DNA from: Rahnella bonaserana
GTDB taxonomy: Bacteria > Pseudomonadota > Gammaproteobacteria > Enterobacterales > Enterobacteriaceae
Reading direction: 5' to 3'
DNA: 64,000 nucleotides
Assembly: GCF_019049675.1 (NCBI RefSeq)
Contig: NZ_JAFMOW010000067.1
Span: forward strand, 310,001-374,000
In this document: one piece after another, positions 9,171 to 18,794 of the stretch
Position numbering within the stretch: position 1 is the stretch's first letter
How the letters are laid out: each line of letters starts with the position of its first letter
Translations under genes and position numbers: made by a program
The notes under the pieces: model-generated
Databases searched by the model: none
Told to the model about the DNA's origin: nothing
Seen by the model: the letters and a program-made list of their open reading frames with translations, nothing else

Positions 9171-9451
9171 GTATTCCGGACCGCGCTATCGAAAAAGTCA
9201 GACTGCTACGCAAAATCGAGCGTCAGCGTGGCGAGCTTTCTCAGGCCGGTTCTGACTGGCTGGAGGCCACCGCCAAAGTGGATCATTACTGGGTAAAACT
9301 GGTGGATATGCGTAAATATCTGGTCGTGGGCTCAAGCCTGCTGGCTGTTTACGGTATCCGGCACCCCAGTGCGGTTGTTCGCTGGTCACGGCGTGCTTTT
9401 GGCATCTGGGGCACCATCAGGCTGTTCCGTAAAACCATCGGCAATAAATAG
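9167..9451 (+). CDS. yqjK: YqjK-like small protein
   Basis: A 94-residue basic protein of the YqjK family, the last gene of the yqjCDEK cluster. It has an N-terminal charged helix and one weakly hydrophobic stretch (about residues 50-62, YLVVGSSLLAVYG). The start ATG overlaps the yqjE stop (ATGA). An intrinsic terminator follows. Function is unknown; co-occurrence with the ribosome-anchoring YqjD suggests a shared stationary-phase membrane role, which is inference. Confidence 0.82.
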   Translation: MSIPDRAIEKVRLLRKIERQRGELSQAGSDWLEATAKVDHYWVKLVDMRKYLVVGSSLLAVYGIRHPSAVVRWSRRAFGIWGTIRLFRKTIGNK

Positions 9452-9470
9452 CCTCAAACCTCCTCCTGTT

Positions 9471-9508
9471 AAAAGGGCTGATTGGAAATCAATCAGCCCT
9501 TTTCTTTT
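9471..9508 (+). terminator. Intrinsic terminator after yqjK
   Basis: AAAAGGGCTGATTG / CAATCAGCCCTTTT, 14-pair stem followed by CTTTTTG. Confidence 0.88.
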
Positions 9509-9690
9509 TGAATAACAATCCCTCAACTGTTCAATTTATTTGAAGCATTCAAACAGTTTTACTTGCTAACAAAGCGTAACCATCCGACTTATTATCTCGT
9601 CATCAACTGATGCGGTAACGGCATGAAACATTTTCTGACCGGACCGGTAACATTTTAGCCCGCCTTGGGCACATTAATCTGGAGTAGAAA

Positions 9691-10083
9691 ATGAACAAGT
9701 TACAAGACACTGCTTTGCTGGTTGCACGTATTCTGATGCCAATCCTGTTCATCGTTGCTGGCTGGGGCAAAATCAACGGTTATACCGCGACTGCCGGTTA
9801 CATGACGTCTATGGGCGTGCCGAGCTTCTTCCTGCCACTGACAATCTTGCTGGAATTCGGCGGCGGTCTGGCGATTCTGTTTGGTTTCTTCACCCGTACC
9901 ACAGCGCTGATCACAGCAATCTTCACCATTCTGACTGCGCTGATTTTCCACACTGATTTCGCACAGGGCGTGAACCAGATGATGTTCATGAAAAACCTGT
10001 CTATCGCCGGTGGTTTCTTCGTACTGTTCGCTTCCGGCCCGGGCGCATTCAGCATCGACCGCCTGATCAAGAAAAACTGGTAA
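9691..10083 (+). CDS. yqjF: DoxX-family membrane protein YqjF
   Basis: A 130-residue DoxX/SURF4-type protein with four membrane helices; the family pattern RILMPILFIVAGWGKINGY is near the N-terminus. E. coli YqjF is induced by aromatic compounds (dinitrotoluene) through YhaJ and is used in biosensors. The yhaJ homologue lies 1.2 kb downstream here, keeping that partnership. It stands alone between two terminators with a GGAG ribosome site. Confidence 0.9.
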   Translation: MNKLQDTALLVARILMPILFIVAGWGKINGYTATAGYMTSMGVPSFFLPLTILLEFGGGLAILFGFFTRTTALITAIFTILTALIFHTDFAQGVNQMMFMKNLSIAGGFFVLFASGPGAFSIDRLIKKNW

Positions 10084-10145
10084 TTGCCCCGGCACCAGGG
10101 AGCAACAACCAAGCTATAATTAAATAAGACAAAAGAGCGACCTGC

Positions 10146-10178
10146 AGGGCGATGTGATTAATCACCTCGCCCTTTTTT
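10146..10178 (+). terminator. Intrinsic terminator after yqjF
   Basis: AGGGCGA...TCGCCCT stem with an internal GTGATTAATCAC palindrome, then TTTTTT. Confidence 0.8.
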
Positions 10179-10256
10179 ATTATTTATCTGTAAATCTCGC
10201 CTGAATCCTTCGGGTTGCATCACGGCGGCGCGAAGGATAATGGGGAAGGAGGAAAT

Positions 10257-11240
10257 ATGGGACAACTCGTCAATGGCGTTTGGCAGGACACCTGGTACGA
10301 CACCAAGTCGACCGGGGGTCATTTCAAACGTTCAGCAGCACAGTTTCGCAACTGGATAACGCCGGATGGCACACCTGGCGATCACGGCGTGGGTGGCTTT
10401 ACCGCAGAGCGCGACCGCTATCATCTGTATGTTTCACTGGCCTGTCCGTGGGCGCACCGCACATTGGTAATGCGCACGCTGAAAGGACTGGAAGACATCA
10501 TTCCCGTTTCTGTCGTTCACCCGCTGATGCTTGAACATGGCTGGACTTTCGCTACTGATTTCCCGGCAGCAACCGGCGATGATTTGTATCATCTCAACTA
10601 CGCTTACGAAATCTATCTGCGGGCGCAGAACGATTACACAGGCCGTGTCACCGTGCCAATCCTGTGGGATAAAAAACAGCAAACCATCGTCAGCAATGAA
10701 TCCGCCGATATTATCCGCATGTTTAACAGCGCGTTTGATGCCGTGGGTGCAAAAGCCGGGGATTATTATCCCGTGGCGTTGCGCCCGGCGATTGATGAAA
10801 TTAATGAGTGGGTCTACCCGCAGATCAACAATGGCGTTTATAAGGCGGGTTTTGCGACGTCTCAGGGCGCGTACGATGAAGCCGTTGACGGTGTTTTCGC
10901 CGCGCTGGAACGGGCCGAGGAACTGCTGAGTAAACACCGTTATCTGACCGGCAACCAGCTGACTGAAGCCGATCTGCGTTTATGGACCACGCTGGTGCGT
11001 TTTGATCCGGTGTATGTCACGCACTTCAAGTGCGACCGTTACCGCATCAGCGATTACCCGAATCTGTACGGTTTCCTGCGCGATATCTACCAGATGCCGG
11101 GCATTCGCGACACGGTGGATTTTGCACACATCCGTAATCACTATTACCGCAGCCACGCGACCATCAACCCTTACGGGATTATTTCGACCGGACCGGCACA
11201 GGATTTAGAGTCTGAACACGGCCGCGATACGCGTTTTTGA
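10257..11240 (+). CDS. yqjG: Glutathionyl-hydroquinone reductase YqjG
   Basis: A 327-residue Xi-class glutathione transferase. It removes glutathione from glutathionyl-hydroquinones, with the catalytic cysteine at C63 in ACPWAHR, the same position as in E. coli YqjG. The thioredoxin-like domain is residues 50-175 and the helical C-domain 190-320. The start MGQLVNG is chosen over an upstream in-frame ATG at 10215 because a GGAAGGAGG site sits just before it and homologues begin there. It works with YqjF/YhaJ in the quinone and aromatic stress response, by E. coli analogy. Confidence 0.93.
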   Translation: MGQLVNGVWQDTWYDTKSTGGHFKRSAAQFRNWITPDGTPGDHGVGGFTAERDRYHLYVSLACPWAHRTLVMRTLKGLEDIIPVSVVHPLMLEHGWTFATDFPAATGDDLYHLNYAYEIYLRAQNDYTGRVTVPILWDKKQQTIVSNESADIIRMFNSAFDAVGAKAGDYYPVALRPAIDEINEWVYPQINNGVYKAGFATSQGAYDEAVDGVFAALERAEELLSKHRYLTGNQLTEADLRLWTTLVRFDPVYVTHFKCDRYRISDYPNLYGFLRDIYQMPGIRDTVDFAHIRNHYYRSHATINPYGIISTGPAQDLESEHGRDTRF

Positions 11241-11252
11241 TTTCGTTATACT

Positions 11253-11276
11253 CCTTCCCCTTTCACGAGGGGAAGG
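11253..11276 (+). terminator. Hairpin between yqjG and yhaJ
   Basis: CCTTCCCCT / AGGGGAAGG, nine pairs, then ACAGTTTATTT. It lies between converging genes; termination strength is uncertain. Confidence 0.5.
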
Positions 11277-11281
11277 ACAGT

Positions 11282-12187
11282 TTATTTCGCTTCCCGCGTC
11301 GCCAGTAACTTTGGAATTTCACGCAGGAACCAGGCCTTTGCCTCGCCCATGCTGTCACGGCGCCATGCCATGATGATATCTGTCTCACGGTTATATTCCG
11401 CGCTGACCACCCGCAGACGCCCTTCCTCGATGTCTTTCTCGACCATCGGATAAGGCATCGTCGCCACGCCTAATCCTGCCAGCAGCGCTTTGCGTTTCTC
11501 TTCAATCGTGCTGACGGTCAGACGCTGCTGTTTATCAAGCAACTGAACGGTTAACACCGGGCGCTCACGGGCGGTATCTGCCACGGCAATCCCGCGGTAT
11601 TTCACCCGGCTGACGTCAGATAAAGGCTCGGCTTCCAGATGGATTGGATGGTCCGGCGCGGCCACATACACGCTGACCAGTTTGTACAGCTTGCGGCTGT
11701 TAATTTCGGTGGAAGAGCGAAAATGCATATCGGGCGCGATAACGATATCCGCACGCCCCTGCTCGAGACGCTCCCATGCACCGGCCAGCACTTCAGTGAT
11801 CAACGACACCTGCGTATTAGCTTTCAGCGCCAGCTTTTCAATCAGCGGGAACAACTGCGCAGCAGGCGATAACGCCTCACACACGATGGTAATGTGGGTT
11901 TCCCAGCCGCGGGCTAAGGCTTCAGCATCGACGGTCAGCTTATCGGCCGCTTCCAGCAACACACGTCCACGTTCGAGTAACATACGGCCAACATTGGTGA
12001 ATTTTGTCCGATGACCTGAACGGTCAAACAGCACCACATCCAGCTCCTCTTCCAGTTTCTGCATGGTATAGCTCAACGCAGACGGGACGCGGCCCAGCTC
12101 GTCGGCAGCAGCAGCAAAACTGCCCCGGCGGTCAATGGCATCCATGACCCGTAAGGCTTCCAGTGTGAGTGCGCGATCCTTAGCCAT
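11282..12187 (-). CDS. yhaJ: LysR-family regulator YhaJ
   Basis: A 301-residue LysR-type regulator. The helix-turn-helix occupies residues 8-66 (ALRVMDAIDRRGSFAAAADE) and the periplasmic-binding-like effector domain 90-295. In E. coli YhaJ activates yqjF and yhaK in response to aromatic/hydroquinone compounds and influences virulence genes in pathogens. Here it diverges from yhaK with a 110-base gap and converges on yqjG, the same neighbourhood as in E. coli. The start is preceded by AAAGAGAAAAG. Confidence 0.9.
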   Translation of the reverse strand: MAKDRALTLEALRVMDAIDRRGSFAAAADELGRVPSALSYTMQKLEEELDVVLFDRSGHRTKFTNVGRMLLERGRVLLEAADKLTVDAEALARGWETHITIVCEALSPAAQLFPLIEKLALKANTQVSLITEVLAGAWERLEQGRADIVIAPDMHFRSSTEINSRKLYKLVSVYVAAPDHPIHLEAEPLSDVSRVKYRGIAVADTARERPVLTVQLLDKQQRLTVSTIEEKRKALLAGLGVATMPYPMVEKDIEEGRLRVVSAEYNRETDIIMAWRRDSMGEAKAWFLREIPKLLATREAK

Positions 12188-12297
12188 TCTTTTCTCTTTC
12201 AGGAAATTTGAATATAGCGACCAGATTAACTGGCTAACAATCGCACGTCCAGACGCTTACCATTTATACATCGAAATTTTTAAGAGAGGCGACCGCC

Positions 12298-13002
12298 ATG
12301 ATCACCAGCAGAACGGCAAAAGAGTGCGGTACCGCTGACTTTGGCTGGCTCCAGGCACGGTATACATTTTCCTTTGGCCATTACTTTGATCCGAAACTGA
12401 TGGGTTACGCGTCACTGCGCGTCCTGAACCAGGAAGTGCTGGCGCCGGGTGCCAGTTTTCAGCCACGTACCTATCCGCGAGTGGATGTTCTGAATATCAT
12501 CCTGCAAGGCGCAGCGGAATATCGCGACAGCGCAGGCAACAGCATCCGGGCGCAAGCCGGTGAAGCGGCATTATTATCGACACAGCCCAATGTCAGTTAC
12601 AGCGAACTGAACATCAGCGCCAGTCAGCCGCTGACGCGGATGCAGTTGTGGCTTGATGCCTGCCCCGAGCATGAAAATGCACTCACGCAGAAGATGACGC
12701 TGCCGGACACCACGCATTTCCTGCTCGCCTCACCGGACGGAGAAAAGGGCAGCCTGCAACTGCGGCAAAATGTGTGGATCCACCATCTGGATTTAGCAGC
12801 AGGTGAGCAAATCACGCTGCCGGTACGCGGACCGCGCGCCTATCTGCAATCAATTCACGGTCAAATTGATGCGCAGGGTTCGGTCAGCCACGAGCTACAA
12901 AAACTGGCCTGTGGCGATGGCGCGTTTATCCATCAGGAAAACAGCCTGACGGTTTCCGCCATGACACCCTTGCGGGCACTGCTGATTGATATGCCGGTGT
13001 GA
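12298..13002 (+). CDS. yhaK: Pirin-like bicupin YhaK
   Basis: A 234-residue pirin-family (bicupin) protein. E. coli YhaK is cytosolic, labile to oxidation and a marker of nitrosative/redox stress; a quercetinase-like activity is known only for other pirins. The N-terminal cupin holds the pirin-type segment FSFGHYFDP near residue 22 and PRVDVLNIIL near residue 61. It diverges from yhaJ, its likely activator. The ribosome site AGAGAGG precedes the ATG by about nine bases. Confidence 0.87.
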   Translation: MITSRTAKECGTADFGWLQARYTFSFGHYFDPKLMGYASLRVLNQEVLAPGASFQPRTYPRVDVLNIILQGAAEYRDSAGNSIRAQAGEAALLSTQPNVSYSELNISASQPLTRMQLWLDACPEHENALTQKMTLPDTTHFLLASPDGEKGSLQLRQNVWIHHLDLAAGEQITLPVRGPRAYLQSIHGQIDAQGSVSHELQKLACGDGAFIHQENSLTVSAMTPLRALLIDMPV

Positions 13003-13009
13003 ATTTTCA

Positions 13010-13036
13010 GCAAGCTTCGCCGTTAGCGAAGCTTGC
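13010..13036. terminator. Hairpin between yhaK and the chemoreceptor gene
   Basis: GCAAGCTTCGC / GCGAAGCTTGC, 11 perfect pairs with a five-base loop, between converging genes. There is no long T-run on either side. Confidence 0.5.
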
Positions 13037-13080
13037 CGTCAAACCTGCAAGGCGAGATTAACAGCCAGTCCACACGCTGT

Positions 13081-14712
13081 TTAAGCAGATGCCGGAAGTG
13101 TGGCCGGCGTGTCGACGGCTCTGTCACTGAACGGGTCAAATGCTGCTGAACTCTCAGACTGCGTATTAATGACAAATACGGATACCGCCTGTGTCAGGCT
13201 CTTTGCCTGCTCCTCAAGTGACACCGCCGCAGTTGCAGATTCTTGTACCAGCAGAGAGTTTTGCTGAGTCACTCCATCCATTTCAGTTACAGCAATGCCT
13301 ATCTGGTCAATACCGCGGCTTTGTTCATCAGATGCCGACGCAATCTCCGACATAATGTCCGTCACCCGCGTAACGGCACGCACAATCTCATGCATGGTTT
13401 CACCCGCACTTTCCACCAGCTCAGAACCGGTACCGACTTTATCGACAGAATCAGTGATCAGCGTTTTAATTTGTTTCGCCGCTTCTGCACTGCGCTGTGC
13501 CAGATTGCGAACCTCACCCGCCACCACGGCAAATCCTCGTCCCTCTTCTCCCGCACGCGCCGCCTCAACCGCGGCATTCAGCGCGAGAATATTGGTCTGA
13601 AACGCAATGCTGTCGATGATATTGGTGATATCGGCAATTTTCTGCGAACTGCTGGCGATCTCACCCATCGTCAGAACAACGTTATCAACTAATTTACCAC
13701 CGTGGCTGGCAATATCTGATGCACTGAGCGCGAGTTTGCTGGCCTGGGACGCATTTTCGGCATTCTGTTTTACCGTTGCTGATAGCTCAATCATGCTGGC
13801 CGCCGTTTCTTCCAGCGCAACAGCTTGTTGTTCTGTACGTGAAGAAAGGTCTTTGTTCCCGGTTGAAATATCAACGGCACCGCTGAGAATTACGTTAGCG
13901 CTTGCACGTACATTGCCGACGGTTCGCGACAGCTCGTCCTGCATATGACGAATTGTACTGACAAGCTGGCTTATTTCATGAGCGGAGTGAATATCTATCG
14001 GGGTGTTCAGTTGACCGGAGGCGATCAGACGGAGGCAATCAATCGCTTTATTCAGGGGAGTAATGAGCGCGTTTTGGATGCCTTTCCAGACAATGATGGA
14101 TATCGTGAGAACCACCAACAGAACACTGAGCGTGACCCATTTAGCCGTTTGGTAAGACTGGTGGCTATCAACCATTGCATTTGCGAAATTACTGTCAATT
14201 TGTGCGAGATATTTATCATATTCCTCGCTAAATGCTTTCTGATATTTCCCCGTAGGCTGATTATTGGCGGCGGTAATATTACCTTCTCTCATATAACCAA
14301 GAAGTTCAATCAAAGCACGGTGGAAGGTTTCGTACTTTTGTTGAATTTCTGCTGAATTACTCCCGGCTATCTTAGTCAGTAATAAGTATTTTTTCCAGTG
14401 CGTTTCTGCCTCTTTAAGGGAATGACTGGCCAGATTAAGGACATCATCTACATCAATATCAGCATCACCTTTTTTGCCATCCACAAGAAATTGGATCGCA
14501 GCGATGCTGATACTGCTGCGGGCATCCAGAAGCGCCACCCAGGTGTTGTTCAGTAAGGACTGCTGCTGGCGGATAGTTTGTAAAGCGTTGAAATTTTCAT
14601 TGTCATGCTTCAGCGACTTTAGGAACAACCCGGCGGAAGTTAATTGCAAAAATCCGAATAAACAAACAATAACCATCAAACTCGTTACAACTTTCATGCG
14701 ACTTAATAACAT
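13081..14712 (-). CDS. Methyl-accepting chemotaxis protein
   Basis: A 543-residue transmembrane chemoreceptor. It has TM1 at residues about 9-30, a four-helix-bundle-type periplasmic sensor at 31-190, TM2 at 191-209, HAMP at 211-265 and a cytoplasmic signalling domain to about 515. The highly conserved hairpin tip ([18 protein letters not shown]) is intact, so it should couple to CheA/CheW. Its ligand is unknown. The C-terminus ends TLPASA, without the NWETF tether for CheR/CheB, so it is a low-abundance type like Trg. A sigma-28 promoter precedes it. It has no chemotaxis neighbours and looks like an added gene between yhaK and rnpB. Confidence 0.93.
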   Translation of the reverse strand: MLLSRMKVVTSLMVIVCLFGFLQLTSAGLFLKSLKHDNENFNALQTIRQQQSLLNNTWVALLDARSSISIAAIQFLVDGKKGDADIDVDDVLNLASHSLKEAETHWKKYLLLTKIAGSNSAEIQQKYETFHRALIELLGYMREGNITAANNQPTGKYQKAFSEEYDKYLAQIDSNFANAMVDSHQSYQTAKWVTLSVLLVVLTISIIVWKGIQNALITPLNKAIDCLRLIASGQLNTPIDIHSAHEISQLVSTIRHMQDELSRTVGNVRASANVILSGAVDISTGNKDLSSRTEQQAVALEETAASMIELSATVKQNAENASQASKLALSASDIASHGGKLVDNVVLTMGEIASSSQKIADITNIIDSIAFQTNILALNAAVEAARAGEEGRGFAVVAGEVRNLAQRSAEAAKQIKTLITDSVDKVGTGSELVESAGETMHEIVRAVTRVTDIMSEIASASDEQSRGIDQIGIAVTEMDGVTQQNSLLVQESATAAVSLEEQAKSLTQAVSVFVINTQSESSAAFDPFSDRAVDTPATLPASA

Positions 14713-14749
14713 GTTCTTTTCTTCCTTAATAAAAGAATCAATAAGAACA

Positions 14750-14776
14750 ATATCGGTGTATTGCGGAAAAACTTTT
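14750..14776 (-). promoter_or_regulatory. Sigma-28 (FliA) promoter of the chemoreceptor gene
   Basis: On the minus strand the sequence reads AAAAGTTT, 11 bases, ACCGATAT, against the FliA consensus TAAAGTTT-N11-GCCGATAA (13 of 16 positions). It ends about 38 bases before the start codon. It places this receptor in the late flagellar regulon. Confidence 0.75.
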
Positions 14777-14918
14777 GCCAGAAACTGAATTATTTAACTG
14801 AGCATTACAATATCCTGCAAAATTCTCAGTCAGAATTAAATGGTGAAAAGCCTATAAATATCGCTGTTGGGCTCAAAATACAGACGGATATTAATCTGCT
14901 CAATGACAGGACGGGGAA

Positions 14919-14957
14919 AAGGCGAAAGCCCGCACAGTGTTAACTATGCGGGCTTTC
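14919..14957 (-). terminator. Intrinsic terminator of rnpB
   Basis: GAAAGCCCGCATAG / CTGTGCGGGCTTTC stem, one mismatch pair, followed on the minus strand by GCCTTTTCC. It lies immediately after the RNase P RNA 3' end. Confidence 0.8.
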
Positions 14958-14963
14958 TTTTGA

Positions 14964-15342
<379 letters not shown>

Positions 15343-15349
15343 GCGGCGG

Positions 15350-15378
15350 ATAATAGGGTATTACGCCCTATTTGTCAC
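15350..15378 (-). promoter_or_regulatory. rnpB promoter, overlapping the rsmI stop codon
   Basis: -35 GTGACA (15373-15378), 17-base spacer, -10 TATTAT (15350-15355), then a GC-rich CCGCCGCGG discriminator typical of growth-rate-controlled stable RNA promoters. The -35 box covers the last codons of rsmI. Confidence 0.8.
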
Positions 15379-16237
15379 CCTCTTGCTCGTCAAGCGCGTA
15401 TTTATACAACGCATTCTTTTTCACGCCGTGGATTTCAGCAGCCAGCGCAGCGGCTTTTTTCAGTGGCAGTTCTTTTTGCAAGAGCGCCAGAGTACGCAGT
15501 GCTTCTGCCGGTAGCGCTTCAGTATCGACTTTATGGCCTTCAACGATCAGCACCATTTCACCGCGTCTGCGCGTTTCAACTTCCTGCACCCAGGCCAGCA
15601 GTTCGCCGACCGGCGCACCGTGAATATTTTCCCAGGTTTTAGTCAGTTCGCGCGCCAGCACCACATAACGCTGCGGCCCCCACACTTCCACCATATCCTG
15701 TAGACTGTCGATCAGACGGTGAGTCGATTCGTAGAAAATCAACGTGCGCGGCTCTTCGATTAAAGCCTGCAACGTATCTTTACGTGATTTGGTTTTTGCC
15801 GGCAGAAACCCTTCGTAACAGAAACGGTCAGAAGGTAAACCTGCGGCGCATAACGCGGTGATTGCTGCACAGGCACCCGGTAACGGCACCACACGGATAC
15901 CCGCCTCACGACAACGACGCACCAGGTGATAACCGGGGTCATTAATGAGTGGCGTACCGGCATCGGAAACCAGCGCGATGGTCTGCCCTTCCTGCAATTT
16001 TGCCAGCAAATGCTCGGCTTTCTGCTGTTCATTATGATCATGCAGCGGGAACATTTTGGCGGTGATCGCGAAATGTTGCAGCAGCAATCCGGTGTGGCGG
16101 GTGTCTTCTGCGGCAATCAAATCTACACTGTTCAGTACGGCCAGCGCGCGTTGGGTAATATCCCCTAAATTGCCAATTGGCGTCGGTACGATATACAGCG
16201 TTGAGGCAGAAATATCTGCTTGATCGTCTTGATTCAT
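15368..16237 (-). CDS. rsmI: 16S rRNA 2'-O-ribose C1402 methyltransferase
   Basis: A 289-residue SAM-dependent tetrapyrrole-methylase-fold enzyme. RsmI methylates the ribose of C1402 in the 16S decoding centre, with RsmH acting on the base. Motifs: [14 protein letters not shown] near residue 18, AEDTRHTG near residue 40, [12 protein letters not shown] near residue 95 and the YEGFLP segment near residue 142. It diverges from lpoA with a 61-base gap, as in E. coli, and its 3' end carries the rnpB promoter. Confidence 0.95.
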   Translation of the reverse strand: MNQDDQADISASTLYIVPTPIGNLGDITQRALAVLNSVDLIAAEDTRHTGLLLQHFAITAKMFPLHDHNEQQKAEHLLAKLQEGQTIALVSDAGTPLINDPGYHLVRRCREAGIRVVPLPGACAAITALCAAGLPSDRFCYEGFLPAKTKSRKDTLQALIEEPRTLIFYESTHRLIDSLQDMVEVWGPQRYVVLARELTKTWENIHGAPVGELLAWVQEVETRRRGEMVLIVEGHKVDTEALPAEALRTLALLQKELPLKKAAALAAEIHGVKKNALYKYALDEQEGDK

Positions 16238-16298
16238 TGTTTCATCCGGATTGCCGATTTAATATTGAGCATCTTGAAAAAACATCACTGGAAACTGA

Positions 16299-18332
16299 AT
16301 GCCTTCCTCAATGACCTTTCGTACCCGTTCGGGACGTTTACTCCCTGCCATTATCGTGGCTATGCTTCTCGCCAGCTGTTCCGGTCAGGCACCACAGGCG
16401 CCGACAGAAAGTGTCCAGGGTGCAGCGTCCGGCAGCTCTGACTATTATCTGCAACAGGCACAGCAAAGCGGTGATGATAACAAGGCTGACTGGCAATTGC
16501 TTGCAGTGCGTGCCCTGATACGTGAAGGCAAAGTGCCGCAGGCCGCTGAACAACTGGCTAAAGTGCCGCAAAATCTGACCGCCGCACAAACTCTCGAGCA
16601 GCAACTGACCAGCGCGGAAGTGCAGGTCGCGCAGAAAAACTATCAGGCCGCGGCCACCAGCCTGAGTAAGATAGACCCGACCAATCTGACCAATGATCAG
16701 AAAGCGCGTTACTATCAGGCGCAAATTGATACCAGCCAGGGACGCACCAGTCTCGGGCTGATCCGCGCGTATATCGCTCAGGAACCGCTGTTGCAGGGCA
16801 AACTGCATCAGGACAACATCGACCAGACCTGGACAGCGCTGACGCAAATGTCCGCGCAGGACGTCAACAGCATTGTCATTAATGCCGATGAAAACACGTT
16901 GCAGGGATGGCTGGATTTACTGAGCGTCTGGCAGAGCAACAAGCAGGATCCTGATCTGCTGAAAGCCGGGATCAAAGACTGGCAGCGTCGTTATCCGGTG
17001 AATCCGGCAGCGAAAACCCTGCCGACACAACTTAATAACGTACTGAGCTTCCAGCCAGCCTCGACCGGCAAAATTGCGCTTTTCCTGCCGATGAGCGGTC
17101 CGGCGCAGGTTTACGGGAATGCGATTTCGCAAGGTTTCAATGCGGCTATGAACGGTCAGCTTAGCCAGCCTGCACCACAAGCAGCGCCTGCTGATCCGAA
17201 TGCACAGACGCAGCCACCGGCAGACCCGAACGCGGCGGTGAGTACTTCCGCACCGGATGCCAGCCAGCCGCAAACCGATCCTGCTCAGACACAGCCTGCT
17301 GCGACGCCGGCAGCACCTGTTACCACGCCTGCCGCCAGCAGCAATGCGCAGGTGAAAGTGTATGACACCAACGGTCAGCCTCTGGCGGCGCTTCTGACAC
17401 AAGCTCAGCAGGATGGCGCCACACTGGTTGTCGGCCCGCTGCTCAAAGATCAGGTCAATGAACTCTCTTCAGATCAGACTCCGCTGAATGTTTTAGCGCT
17501 TAATCAGCCAGAAACTGAGAAAAACAGCCCGAATATCTGTTACTTTGCGCTCTCGCCGGAAGACGAGGCACAGGACGCTGCGCGCCATATGTGGGCGGAG
17601 CAAAAACGTATGCCGCTGTTACTGGTGCCGCGTGGCAACTTTGGCGACCGCATCGCGCAGGCTTTTGCTAACGAATGGCAGAAGCTGGGCGGTGGCACCG
17701 TTCTGAAACAAGGTCTCGGTTCAGGCAGTGAATTGCGTTCTTCTATCGGCAGCGGTATCCGCCTGACCGGTACACCGGTCATCGCCAGTGACGCTGCCGC
17801 ACCGGCACAAGCACAGGGCGTGACGATTGGTGGCATTACCATCCCGGCGCCACCGACAGATGCCCAGATTACCCAGGGCAGCACCGGTGGCGCTGTGGAC
17901 TCCGTCTACGTGGTGGCGACACAAGGTGAGCTGACGCTGATTAAACCGATGCTGGATCTGGCCGTGAATGGTCGCGTTCGTCCTTCAGTGTACGCCAGCT
18001 CCCGCAGCTATCAGGCAGGTGCCGGTCCGGACTATCGTCTGGAAATGGAAGGCGTGCAGTTTAGCGATATTCCGTTACTGGCTGGCAGTAACCCGGCGCT
18101 GATGCAGCAGGCAGCCGCGAAATTCGGCAACGACTACTCGCTGGTTCGCCTCTACGCGATGGGGATTGATGCCTGGAGTCTGGCGAATCATTTCTCCCAG
18201 ATGCGCACCTTGCCTGGCTTCCAGGTTTCCGGTAGCACTGGCGATCTGAGCGCTAATGAGAATTGCGTTATCCATCGCAAACTGCCGTGGCTGCAATACC
18301 GCCAGGGCTCGCTGGTGCCGGTTTCTTCATAA
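16299..18332 (+). CDS. lpoA: Outer-membrane lipoprotein activator of PBP1a
   Basis: A 677-residue lipoprotein with lipobox LLAS-C27, so it is anchored in the outer membrane and reaches to PBP1a (MrcA) to stimulate its transpeptidase. The N-terminal helical TPR-like domain covers residues 30-250; the C-terminal domain (about 255-677) is periplasmic-binding-protein-like. A low-complexity linker rich in Pro, Ala, Gln and Thr (about residues 288-350, repeats such as PADPNAQTQPPADPNA) is inserted in the C-terminal domain, as in other LpoA proteins but with its own sequence. The start could also be Met5; the lipobox is unaffected. Confidence 0.94.
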   Translation: MPSSMTFRTRSGRLLPAIIVAMLLASCSGQAPQAPTESVQGAASGSSDYYLQQAQQSGDDNKADWQLLAVRALIREGKVPQAAEQLAKVPQNLTAAQTLEQQLTSAEVQVAQKNYQAAATSLSKIDPTNLTNDQKARYYQAQIDTSQGRTSLGLIRAYIAQEPLLQGKLHQDNIDQTWTALTQMSAQDVNSIVINADENTLQGWLDLLSVWQSNKQDPDLLKAGIKDWQRRYPVNPAAKTLPTQLNNVLSFQPASTGKIALFLPMSGPAQVYGNAISQGFNAAMNGQLSQPAPQAAPADPNAQTQPPADPNAAVSTSAPDASQPQTDPAQTQPAATPAAPVTTPAASSNAQVKVYDTNGQPLAALLTQAQQDGATLVVGPLLKDQVNELSSDQTPLNVLALNQPETEKNSPNICYFALSPEDEAQDAARHMWAEQKRMPLLLVPRGNFGDRIAQAFANEWQKLGGGTVLKQGLGSGSELRSSIGSGIRLTGTPVIASDAAAPAQAQGVTIGGITIPAPPTDAQITQGSTGGAVDSVYVVATQGELTLIKPMLDLAVNGRVRPSVYASSRSYQAGAGPDYRLEMEGVQFSDIPLLAGSNPALMQQAAAKFGNDYSLVRLYAMGIDAWSLANHFSQMRTLPGFQVSGSTGDLSANENCVIHRKLPWLQYRQGSLVPVSS

Positions 18333-18395
18333 GGGAAACCAGACCGCGCCGCTGAGACGGGAACGTTCAGCCTTAGCAAGTACAAGGACGTACTG

Positions 18396-18764
18396 ATGAA
18401 ACTTTTTTTATCCAAAACGCGGGCATGCGGCGATAAATACGAAGCCTTTGCCCGTCGTTATCTTGAAAGAGCCGGGTTAATCTTCGTGGCCGCCAACGTG
18501 GCCTGCCGTGCAGGCGAAATTGACCTGATCATGCGTGACCAGCAAACCTGGGTGTTTGTAGAAGTCCGCTACCGGCGTAACGCTGATTTTGGCGGAGCGG
18601 CGGCCAGCGTGACAGTTCAAAAACAGCAGCGCCTGTTACGCGCGGCGTCTTTTTGGCTTGCAGGAAAAAATGCAAGCTTTGACACATCATCTTGCCGTTT
18701 TGATGTATTAGCCATCACAGGCAGCCAGGTAGAATGGCTGCGTGATGCTTTCAATGCGGAATAA
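18396..18764 (+). CDS. yraN: UPF0102 endonuclease-like protein YraN
   Basis: A 122-residue protein of the UPF0102 family with a predicted restriction-endonuclease-like fold. The conserved residues of the family are present: [13 protein letters not shown] near residue 10, [10 protein letters not shown] near residue 37 and VFVEVRYR near residue 50, giving an E...D...ExR pattern. Its biological function is not established. It sits between lpoA and diaA in a conserved co-directional cluster with a 60-base gap on the left and 30 on the right. Confidence 0.9.
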   Translation: MKLFLSKTRACGDKYEAFARRYLERAGLIFVAANVACRAGEIDLIMRDQQTWVFVEVRYRRNADFGGAAASVTVQKQQRLLRAASFWLAGKNASFDTSSCRFDVLAITGSQVEWLRDAFNAE

Positions 18765-18794
18765 ATATTACGACGACTGACTGGACCAAAACCC

